Shown: positions 49,801-61,800 of the stretch, piece by piece | Numbering within the stretch: the stretch's first letter is position 1 | How the letters are laid out: every line of letters starts with the position of its first letter | NCBI GenBank assembly: GCA_947630725.1 | Contig: CANRIS010000002.1 | Span: 124,001-188,000 of the forward strand | Length of the DNA: 64,000 bases | Reading direction: 5' to 3' | From: an uncultured Clostridia bacterium | GTDB taxonomy: Bacteria; Bacillota; Clostridia; Lachnospirales; CAG-274 | Notes under the pieces: model-generated | Databases searched by the model: none | The model's input: only the letters and a program-made list of their open reading frames with translations | What the model was told of the DNA's origin: nothing | Program-made: the position numbers and the translations under genes

Positions 49801-52800
49801 CGCCGCCGTTTAAGTCATAGTTCACGTCATAGGCCATTCTCGAATAGTAGAGTTTAAGCGTAAGCTTATCCCTTCCCGCGCCTGTGACTATACCCGATAT
49901 TTCGGAAAGCTCCTCATTAAATTCATAATATCTTTCACTTCCCGTATAATCGGTATCGGCAGTAACATAAGCTCCTACAAAATCTTCCTGCTCTTTTGTA
50001 AGTCCGTCTGCCTTTACATATCTTCCGTTAAGTCCCTCGGTATAATACTCGATAATATATGTATTCTTATCGGCTCCCTCATCGCTCCATTTTGCGGTGA
50101 GAACGGTATCGCCCGTTATTATGACCTCGTCTCTCGGATAATATGTATTTATGCCGTCACTCCAGCCCATAAATGACTTGCCTGTCAATGTGGGCGCTGC
50201 TGCGGCGTATACTCTCTGAAGGTATCTGAGGTTTCTCTTTGTGGAATAGTCCTCGTCCTCCTTGCCTTCGCCGCCGTTTAAGTCATATTCAAGAGTGAAG
50301 CTGTTGTAAGTATAGCTGTATGTAAATGTAAGGTCTGTATTGCCTGATACCACATAGCCGTTTTTAAGATCGGAAATATCCCATGTGCCCAGAACATAAC
50401 CCTCATCGGGTCTCATTCCCACAGGAACATTTGCAAGCTTGCCTCTGCCGTCTCCAGCGGGGGTTCTTCCGTCTATCTGATAGAGATTTACATACTCGGT
50501 CAGGTCTTCCTTTGTTCCGTCCGACCATGTTCCGTTTTCAATATGATAGGTTATCTTCTTCTGATACTTGTCGGCAACACCGTCATTGTTTATATCGTCA
50601 GTCCATTTTGCCTTAAACTTCGTATCCTTTGTGATAGTTACGCTGTCTCCCGGCTGATAGACCTTGCCTGCTCCGTCTCCTGCAACAACTTCCCAGCCCT
50701 CAAATACATTGTCTGCAAGAGTGGGCGCAGGCGGCATAACCGTTTCGGCTTTGCCTTCCAATGTAGGAGGAGTTACCGCAAGTATTTTTTCTTCATACTG
50801 ACTTTCGGTACCTGCGACTGCTGTTCCGCCTTGGAGATCATATTCTACCTTGTGTCCTCCGTAGTGGAACGTAAACGTAAATACATTGTTCTTCTCGTCA
50901 AATGTATCTCCGTTTATTACTTCCGGCGGCGATGTAATAACTCCGCCTGAGCTGTTTGTCCAGTCGCCGCTGTTGACATATCTTTCATCGGGTACCATAA
51001 GCTTAGGCACGATGACCGTGGCGCTTCCCGATTCGCTCCACTTTCCGTCGCCATCGGTCAGATCCACATACTGATGTTCTACTGTCTCCCATACATATCT
51101 TCTGTTGAGAGCGTGGTCTATGCCTACATCGGTACGTTTTCCGTTCACTACCTTGAATATTATGAGCTTCTGATATCTGTCGGGAACGCCGTCCGCCGCA
51201 GGCTCTCCGCTTTCGGTAAAGCCGCCCTTCACATCAGGCTCCCACTGCGCCGTATATCTGTATTCAACGGCTGCCCTTTCATCTCCGTAGGTTTCGCCCA
51301 CAAGCGCCTCTGACTTCCAGCCCATAAACAGATTGCCCGGCTTTGTGGGGTTGGCAAGCAGCTTGTTGTCGTCAACCTTTATGTATATATCTTCGTCTGT
51401 GGAGTGTTCTCCTCCATCGGGGTCTGTCCAACTGCCTCCTTCGAGATCCACAACAATATAGTTGTTGGCGTCTACCGTATCGACTGCTCCGTCGGGTACT
51501 TTGCCCTCTACATACTCATTGTAGGTCACGTTTCTGTCGCCAATGGGATAATATACAAAGGTATATGTTACAGGTTCGTTGCCCGTTACGACAGGGCTGA
51601 AGCCCGTTATCCAGTCGCCGCTTGCATAGCCCGAATCAGGGGTCATACTGCTGGGAACATACGGCAGGCTTCCGCTGCCCGTCTGGCTCCATCTGGCTGT
51701 TTCATCGTCAAACAGCTCTACCCATTCCACAATGTCCTGATTCGTATACTCTGTTCCGCCCGATTCGACTACATTGTACTTATCGTCAAGGCGCACGTTC
51801 CAGTTTCCGTTTCTTATCTGAAGCGTAACGACCTTCTGATACATATCGGGTATGCCGTCCTTGTTTGTATCGGCTCTCCATATAGCCTCAAAGCTGTATT
51901 CTACCCCTTCGGTGCCGTCCTTTTTCTCCCAGCCCATAAATACATATCCGTCTCTTGTGGGGTCTTCAAGATTGATATCCCCATTGGCTGTCAGAACAAT
52001 GGCGCTTGTGTAGTCAGTGTATAGGGTGCCGCCGTATCTGCCCGAACCTCCGCCGAGAACAACGCTTATGGTCTTGCCCTTTTGAATACTCTGAACTGAG
52101 GCTCTGGGACGTCCGCCGTCCTGTATGAACTCATTGTAGTATATATTTACATAGCCTTCAATTTCTGCAATAAAAGCATATGTAAATATTGTCTCCATAG
52201 GCGATTTGTTGTCTATTACATATCCGGTCGGATCCTTTCCGAGCCACTTGCCTTCGCCATCTACCCTTGCAGGATCGTATTCGGGTGAAGCCTTACTTAC
52301 ATCGGGTATAACATAGCCTTTGGCAACATTTTCGTCATCTGTGTATGTGCCAAGAGTTGCTTTACCGTTTACGGAAGGATTGCCCTCATCGTCAAGCAGG
52401 GTTACATAATAGAGTTTTTCCCTTGCGTCCTTGCTGTCCCAATATCCATTGAGTATGGTAAACTTGACCATCTTCTGATATTTGTCAAGTATACCGTCAT
52501 TGTTTCTGTCAGGCTCCCATTCGGCAAAGAATACAACATCGGCTGTGACAGTATAAGAATCGCCCGGCTGTCTCTGTACAGTGTTAACGATACTGTCTCG
52601 CCAGCTTATGAATATATAACCGTCTCTTACGGGAGCGTCCTTAAGATTTATTTCACTATTAACAGGTACGTCCTCGGGGGCATAATAACCTGCGTCCTTA
52701 TCTTCGGCGGGTCTGCCCTCGCTTAAGTCATATATTACTCTGTATCTCTTTACATCGAATGTGTACGTAAACTCCTCGGGCTCGCTGCCTGTCACAACTG

Positions 52801-55800
52801 CGGTGGCAGTACCCATACTGTCAACAACAGGCTCAAAGCCTTCGTCCCATGCGCCCTTGTCAAATCCCTCATCGGGCTTCATTCCCGTGGGGACAACAAC
52901 AGTGCCGCTGCCCGATTCGCTCCATGCTCCGTTTGCTGCGCCGTTTTCTTTAAGCTCAGCATATACGGTGATAGGATCTTTTCCATCATCCGACCAAGTA
53001 CCGTTCTTTACCTTGAAAGTAACCGCCTTCTGATATCTGTCGGGAATATTGTCGCCGTTCTTATCTTCTTCCCACATAGCGGTATACTTATATCTGCAGC
53101 CGTCTGTACCTGTCTCTTTCTTCCAGCCTAAGAATACACAGCCGTCTTTTATCGGATCGGGAATATCCTTGTTTTCTGTTATATTTTCGATCTTGTCTGA
53201 AATATCCACGCCCTCAGCCCATTCGCCTTCACTCAAATCAAGCTGAATGTTGTCGCCATTGCTTACAGGGTCGCTTACACGGCTGTCGGCGCTTATACCT
53301 CTGCCCTCCGTATAGCGGTTATAGCTTATAAGAATGCTGTCCTTGCCATAATAGGTATATGTGTATGTTATGGGGTCGCTTCCCGTAACGGTTCCGCTGA
53401 AATAAGGCTCCCAGCTGCCGCCAAGCATTTCTGCTCCCGGCTGAGGCTCAGGCGCTGTCACCGTACCGCTGCCTGATGCGCTCCACTTTCCATATACGTC
53501 CTTAAGCTCGGCATATTTGGTTATGGGGTCGCTGTTTCCTGTTTCGACCCATGTACCGTTCTCTACCTCAAATGTAACCTTCTTCTGATATACATCGGGT
53601 ATATTGTCATTGTTTTCATCTTCAAGCCATTGGGCAGTATATGTATATTCGAGATTTTCGGGTTCGGCAGGCTCTTCCTCGTTTTTGCTGCTGACAAAAC
53701 CCATAAACATATGACCTTCCCATACGGGATCATCAAGGGTAATATTCTCCGTCACGCCAAGGGTCTTTTCTTCAGAATCTCCCTTCCATGTGCCGCCGTC
53801 GGGATCTATTTTTATGCTGTGGCCATAGGGCAGCCTGTCGGGTTCCTCGGTCATTGAAGGCGGCATACCCTCGCTGTAACTGTTGTACCAGACTTCGGGT
53901 ATAATGGGATCATATGTATATACATATGTCATTTCGGAGGTATTTTTCGCCGTTCCGTCGGGTACATTTATACCCCAGCTTCCTCCCTCAAAGCCCTCAT
54001 CGGGAGTGCTTTCGGGTATGTCATAGGTTCCGCTGCCGTCAATGCTGTAGTTTCCGTCCTCATTTTTAAGAGGTACCCATATGGTTTTTGTGGTTTCTCC
54101 GTCGTCCCACGTTCCGCCAACGACATTGAATGTTATCTTCTTCTGATACCTGTCGGGTATGCCGTCGCCGCCGCTCGGCTCTCCGCCCAGCTCATCGGTT
54201 TCCCACTGAGCCGTCAGAACGTCAAGCTCGTCAGACTTTGAGAAATAATTTATGGTAGCGTCATATAAGTACAGATTTTCGTCCTCGACAGCCTTCAGGT
54301 TTGTTCTCTTCCAACCCATAAAGACATGACCTGCCCATTTCGGCTCGGTCTCCGAGATAGAAACAAGCTCTCCTGCTCTGTAGGTTCCGTTATCGGTCGG
54401 CATACTATCACTATCGACAGACTCTGCCGCATCGCCTGCATCATATCTGACCTGATAATAGTCCGCTACGCCGTCTCCGTTATAGTCGTTTGCCCAGACA
54501 GCATAGAGTTCATCCACATAGGGCATTGACCTGTCCGAAGTTTCGTCATATTGACCCGTATGGAAAACAGCTTCCGGCAGATAGAAATCACTGAGATAGC
54601 CTGCCTCGCCGCTCTTTTCGGGATCTGTCACAGGCTCGGATGTCATAGGAGTATCCTTTTTATCCGTAGTCCAGCCAAGGAACAAATATCCCGAAGCCTT
54701 GGGTATATTTTCCGAAAGAGTTTCGTCGTTGTTCTGAAGAACAGACTGATTATCAGGCATATCTTCAGCGCTCACAGTCGTTTTGTTATAATAATTTATA
54801 ACGCCTCTTTCATTATAGTCGGGCACCATGTTGTTGTTATAGTCCTCTGCCCATACTACATAGATAGTCAGGTTCTTTGGCTCCTGACTGTTATCCCACT
54901 TAGGCATAACCAAACCATTATAATCTTCGGATATGAGAACTCCGCCATCAGTGAGGTAGCCCGGATCTTCGGCAAAAACCTTATCCTGCCGTGCGGTGCT
55001 CCATCCCACAACGACCTGATTTTCTTTTCTTATAAGGCTCTTTGCGCCCTGTATTATTGAGCCTGATCCGTCCTCGGTGTCCTCGATCTTAAATATGTTT
55101 TCATAGGGAATTTTTTCTTCGCTGTCATAATAGTGAGTGCTGTAACGGAAACATCCGCTCTCATCAACGGTAACTCCTACGCCCGTACCGCCGTTTGCGT
55201 GGTATGCCACTCTGCCTGCGGTATATTTGTTTGTCACCGTAAACTCATATTCTGACGAGGGCAGGCTTTCGCCCTTTTCGTTGCATCTTGTCACAACAAT
55301 GTGGTCAACATCGTCATTGTCGGGGTTATCCACATCATAGACCTTCTGAGTGTATACCTTATAATATACATAGACCTTGCCCTCGGGGTCAACGGGAGTT
55401 ACGCCCTTAATACCTTCCATCTCCTTTTCGTCCTCGTCTACAAGATAACGATAGAGATAGGGTGTGTTTTCCGTTGCGCCGACGCCGTCCTCCAACGTAA
55501 ACTTAATTGAGCCGAAGTCGACTATATCAGAAGATATTACGCTGCCGTCAACGTCTTTTATGATATTGTGGACTGTCTTTGCTCCCTCTCCGTCAAGACC
55601 ATCGGGCATTGGCTGGTCGGGATAAGGTTTAAAATCTGTCGGAGCCGTTTCTACTGTTGAATTTTTAAGCTGTGCCCTTCCCTCGGCAGTCAGCTTGAAA
55701 GAAAATCCGTCTTTGAGATCATTTTCTTCGGCAATAGTCAAAAGATCTACCGTAGGATCGGAGCTTTCAAGAACTTTCTGTCCCCTCAGCTGAACGTCAT

Positions 55801-58800
55801 ACTCCTCGGAGTTGTATATATTTGTGAAAACAATGCCGTAGGTATTTTCGCTGTCGGCAGGAGTTCCCTTTTCATAAACAACAGTATTTTCTTCGCCGCC
55901 CGAAACTTCCGCAACCTTTGTTATTTCCGCAGTCAGATTGCCCTTATACTTGCCGTCTTTATCCTCTGCATTGTCAACTTTGATATGTATGCGGTATGTC
56001 TTGTTGTCATAGGTTATACCGGGTATTGCGTTGAAGCCTGCGGTCACATCTCTTAAGGGGTTCAGTTCTCTTAAGTTATAAACATACTCTCCAGTCTGAG
56101 TGAATGTTATTGTTGCACCCGTGTCCGTTCCACCATCATTGTTGGGCAGGATAACACTTCCGCCCGGAATATCTTCCTTCGCCGTATATTCGAGTATATT
56201 TGTAACTTTACCGTCTTCTTTATCATTTATTGTGGGAGCACCGTCTACAGGCTCTATCATAAACCTGAAATTGTCGCCCTCAAGAATGCCTCTGTCATTT
56301 CCCGAAGCATACTTACCTTCGACTGTCTTCTTGAACTTAAGGCCAAGATCGGGATATTCGTCCACAATATTTCCCACATCAAAAGTAGTTTCGGCGGAAT
56401 ACGAGTTTGTAAAGGTAAGACTTTCTCCCGCGGTATCAAGAGGTCTGCCGTCTTCATCGCACATCTCTACATTTATTGTCTGAACCTGTCCGTCATCTGT
56501 TCCCGTCAGAACCTTGTATACTCTGATATAAATATATCTCGGCTCATTTTGGTCATAAACGACACCGTCTTTTCTTTCGCCCTTTGTATAATCTTCGGAA
56601 GGTTCGTTCTCAACAACCTTATATTTGTAGAGCATAGCGCTCTCTACGTCTTCGCCTGCATCCTTTTCGCTGAATGTCAGACTGCCGAAATCTATTGTTG
56701 CGCTTCTGACAGGATCCGCTGCCGGATCTACCTTAAGAGTAAGGTTTCCGCTGCCGTCTACCTTGCTCGGCACAGGAGCAACACACGTAGCCCACTCGTC
56801 TTTCTCGGAATTTCTCAGTCTCCTGCCAATAAGCTCAACATTGAAGCTGAAAGGCGGCAAGTCTTCAAGCCCTACATCTTTGACCTCTGTATTCAGTACC
56901 TTTGTACCCGTAAGAGGTATACTTATATTGTATGGATTGAATGTGTTTGTAAACACGATTTCATTTGCAGGATCAGTCAATTCTTTCCAGCCACCATCGC
57001 CGTTTTGCTTATACCACTTAACTTCACTGATTTCAAGCTGCTGATATATGTCCTTAACATAAACGTCCATTCTGTATTGTTCGGTCGAATATGTCAGACC
57101 CGGGATAGCCGCCTTGTCATTATCTTCCGTATAGAAATCATCATAGAAGGGTCTGGCCTCTCTCAGTATGTAGCTGTAGGGCTGAGTTTCTCCTTTATCG
57201 TCCTTTTTCTCGGTGGTAAATTCAGCATATGTTCCGTCATCGAAAGCAAGCTCCAATATTTCCTTTCCTATATTTTCATCGTCTGCCGAAAGCTCAATGC
57301 TCTTTCCGGGTTTATTGTCCTTGTCGCCTCCACTGACACTGAATGCAGGCGCATCGTCAACAGGCTCCAAAAGCAGCTTGAACTTGTCGCCCTCTTCAAA
57401 CTTTCTTTCGTTGAGATAACCGTCAACTTTTTTCGCAGTGCTTTCTATCTTTATTTTAGCCTTTATTTCAAGGCCTTTGTCTATATTTTTATCCTTGTCG
57501 TACTTATCAAATTTGCCTTTGTTTCCTCCCGAGCCGTCCTCTACAGAGTCAGCCCCTGAACCATCGCTGCCATAACCCTCAACGGCTATGGGCTTGTATT
57601 CGTTTACATAGTTTATAAATACCGTTCTCGATGTTATGGGCGTGCTGCCATAGCGGTATTTGTTGTTGGCAAAAATATTTGCAAGGGAATAGCCCTTCGG
57701 CATATATGTGAGATTATCCGTTTCTGTGCTGCTTCCGTTTTTGTCGGCCTTCTCCTCGGAAGAAGTATTATTATTGTTGTCATACTCCCAAAGGCTATAC
57801 TCTGTATTTGCCTTTATGTTGGGTATGGTTATTCTTTCGCCTGATTTGAGTTCAAAATCAGATTTCCATATATCGGTTCCGTCTATCTGCGTAAAATCAA
57901 TTACCTTGTCGCCATCTTCCGCAGGTCCTTCGGCTCCTGTTGTTATATTTGTATTGAAGGTTTCGGTCGTTACCTTTACTTTATCGCCTTCTTCGGTGCC
58001 CTGTGGCTTGCCCTTCAGCTGAAGCTCAAATCTAAATAGCTCATTCTGTATATATCCCTGTATTGTTTCATCGGGACTATAGCCTGCTATATTGATTATC
58101 TTTTTTATGCCCAGTCCGCCCATAAAGCCATAGCCGACTTCAGCTTTTTGGCTGCTTTCGTCTATCTTACCTACGCCTATGTCTATATACTGAGTTACCT
58201 TCGCCGCTGTCTCGGAGGCTTCGATGGTTCCGTTTGCATCTTCTTTTTTGTCACTTGTCTGAGTGGCAGAGTTATACACCGAACCCTTGGGCAGTGTTAC
58301 AGTCACACGATAGTGACCTGCGATCATACCTTTTAATTCGACCTGTCCGTTTGCATCGGTTTCCAGCACATCGCTATTTCCTATCCTTTTAAGGTCTCCG
58401 ACTTCTGACGCACTCTTATAATCGGGAGCGTGTTCAAAAGCGTCATAATATCTGCTTTCGCCCTCCTCGTCTCCGCCATAAATCTGAGTTGTCTCATTAC
58501 GCTTGGCTATTGTTACGATCGCACCCTCTATGGGCTTTTCATCCTCATCATGTGAGCCGTTCTGGTTTGCATCATACCATACGGTTTCGATAAATGTGGA
58601 AGGTACTATACTGTTTGTAAAATGCCAATAGTCGTACAATACTTCATCGCCGTAATATGGGTGATCGGGGGTATGTTCTATCTTTGTTTCGTATGTACCC
58701 TCTTTTATCTGAATTACCCTATATACTATATCTTCACCATTTGTGCCATCTGCCTTGAATATACAACCCGGCAGATCCGTCGTTGTAAATATACCGCCAA

Positions 58801-61800
58801 GAGCCGCATCTACCGATACCTCGGGGAAGGGTACTACAAAGGCATGTTCTTCAAAGTATTTGTTCTTTGCCTCGATCTCCTCGGGAGTTGTATCGCCTCC
58901 CTCATAAGCTTCGGCAACACTTTCAAGAACGCCTACAATTTTAAATTTGGAGCTTAAAGTTATATCCTTAAGAGCCTCGGGTTCCCATGTGTCCTCTATA
59001 AGTAGATTTTTTGAATTTGAATATGTATAACCTACATTGTCGGCATAGATCTCCCTCAGATCCGCCTTTATCGTTCCTAAATCTATGGTCTGCACGCTTA
59101 TATTTGCGGCGCCGCCGCTTGTCTGAGCATATTTGCGATCTGCTGTACCTGCCGTACCTAACGTAGTGACCTTATATGTGGTGTGGTCTGCATCCTTATT
59201 ACTCATATTGGGGTCAATATACTTAACGGTGATCTCAACCTCTTTTTTATCTGCTCCCGCACTGAAATAGTTCATATCAATGGGAATGCTGTAATATCCG
59301 TTGGTATTTGTCGTAGTAGTATACTCATTTGTATAGCCGCCTGCAATACGGTTTACTAAATTCGACAATGCTCCGGCGGTAGGCGAAAAGTCGCCATATC
59401 TTGCTGTGACTTCGGCAAGAGGCAGCTCTCTGTCGTCTGTGGTCTTGTCATAAGTACCCGTAGTCGTTTTTGGAGTATCGAGATATACAAAACCTGTGAT
59501 TATTCTGTGGTTTGCATAATTGTCAAGCTGTATTTCATCTTTGAGATAAAACTTATCGCTTTCCTTATTGGATATAGCGTATGACCACATATCGGCTATA
59601 CCGTGGTCTATACCGTCGGATGTGGCTACTGCAGCATTTTTTGTCAAGACTCTGTCATCTACGGATCCTTTTCCTGCTCCACTATATTCATATGAAGGTA
59701 CTCCGTCCAGACTTTTATCCTCAAATACTGCTTCACCTTCAACCCATTGCCTGTTAGTCTTTTCTGCGTTACTGCTCTTTTGTCCTGCTGCGCTAATGCT
59801 TATATTTCTCGGCAGATTCCATACCCAAGCCATATTAGCATTTCCCCACTTTGAGCCGTTATCTGCTGTCGGGACAATGTTAACGCCACAAAAATCTCTC
59901 AAAAGACTTTCATCAAGATTGTTAAAATAAAGCTTTGAGCGCGATTTTATCTGCTCTGTCAAATCAAGATCATCACCATTGGGAGCTTTCTTCATCCAGT
60001 CCGGGGCGTTTTCAAGCCATATTGAAAAGCCGTTTTGTGCCCTTTCTACATCGCAGAGAGGAAAGTGTATCTCTCCCGCTTTGGCCTGAACATATACAGT
60101 ACCTCTGCCCGTATCACCGAAATATGTACCTATGGGCAGTATCCTTCCATAGTGATCTCTGCCGTTCCATTTGATCCTGTCTGTCTTGCCGTCTACGGCG
60201 GCATTTCCAAGCATGACCTTGCCGAGACTCTTATAATCACTGTCAAGGTTTGCAGGCTTGGTTATTGGCTCATATATAATCAAATCTTCAAGCTTTTCGC
60301 CGTTTTCATTTGAAGGGTGTCTTTTGCTTTTATCTGTTGTTCTTATACTGTACCACTTACTATCTTTTGGATCCTGATATATAAAATTCTCATCACCTTC
60401 AACGCTTAAGCATATTGCGTCATCCTGATAGACTGCATCTGTACAACTTTCTTTGTTTTCATTGTGATATTTCTTTGCGTACATATTGCTCATATCTATA
60501 ACAATCTGATAAGAGCTTACGCCGTCTGTTCCTATTTCAAAATATCCTCCGACACCCGAATAGCCGTCTTCGTTTCCTTTATCCTCGGAATCTTCTCCCG
60601 TACGTCCGTCATAGCGGAGGGATGTTATTTTGCCAATATCCTTGGGCTTTGTGAGTATAATGCTTTCAGGCATAGAGGTATCGGGATAGTTAAAGAACAT
60701 ATGGTAGGGAGAGTCTATGTCCGTAACCTCGTTGTCGGGGCCTAAAATATATACGCCGTCGGGGTTTCCGTTTTTGTCCTTAAGATTTTTATAAAAGTCA
60801 AAGGCCGTATAATTTGCAAGAGGTGAATGAACGGAATGATAAGCCGATGCGTTTGTACCGGAACCTATGTTTCCTCTTGAATTTGAATAAAAGCTTATTG
60901 TATAGGGCTTGCAGCCGTTGAGACCGAACTTCCATATATAGCCGTCCCTTGTTACAGCGTATAAATTGGCATAAATACCTGAAGCATCACTGCCATTTGT
61001 CTGCAATGAAAAAGCGTCAGCCCACACACGGCCGTTTACAGCAAGATATTCATCGTTGGATTTTTTGGCAACGGTAATATCCCATGCGTGAACCGTTGAG
61101 CCGCTGCTGTAAAATTCATCACTATAACTCAGAGGATACCTGTCATAATTTAAGCCTGAAGCACCTGCTTTATATTTTCCGCAGTTGTCTGCTTTAAACT
61201 CAACCTCATATATACCGGAATGTTTAATTTCATACACATAAGGTGTAAAGGCATCCTCACCGCTTATGGCGTCCTCATATGTGCCGTCTCCCTTGGGCAT
61301 TTTTACGCCCTTGGGTCCTGCTTTTTCAGCGGCTCTGTTAAGTATCTGACCTGTGCCGGGCTTTACTGTCTTTGCATATTCGTCCGCCCCTCTATTTGTG
61401 TCAGTTTTAAGAAGCTCATTACTCGCCATTTCGGTTGTTCTGTCGGTTCCCAGATCTATATTTTCGCTACTGCCGTTTGGAAGGTGTATTATTACATCTA
61501 CATCTTTGCCTACCGAACTTGATGCTATTAAGACAACCTCGCCTTCATAGGCATAAAATTTCATTTTCTGCTGCGTTGCAACACCCATAAAGGTAGAATT
61601 AGCACTGTCACTGGATCTTATGCTCCATCTTGCAATTGCACTTGCGTCTGAACCTTCCGGATCTTTTACTCCAAGAGCCTTTGCATTGTCGATCGAAGTC
61701 TGAATTATCTCCCTCGAGCCCTCGGCATAAACCGTCACGCACGAAAAAAAGGCGCAGAAAAGCACGCCTAATGTGAGCGCCACAAAGGAGAGCCTCCTGC

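Noticed and set aside
41530-55200. DNA-level tandem repeat array or CRISPR-like array
   Set aside because: Repetition is at protein level with diverged DNA; no short identical direct repeats with unique spacers.
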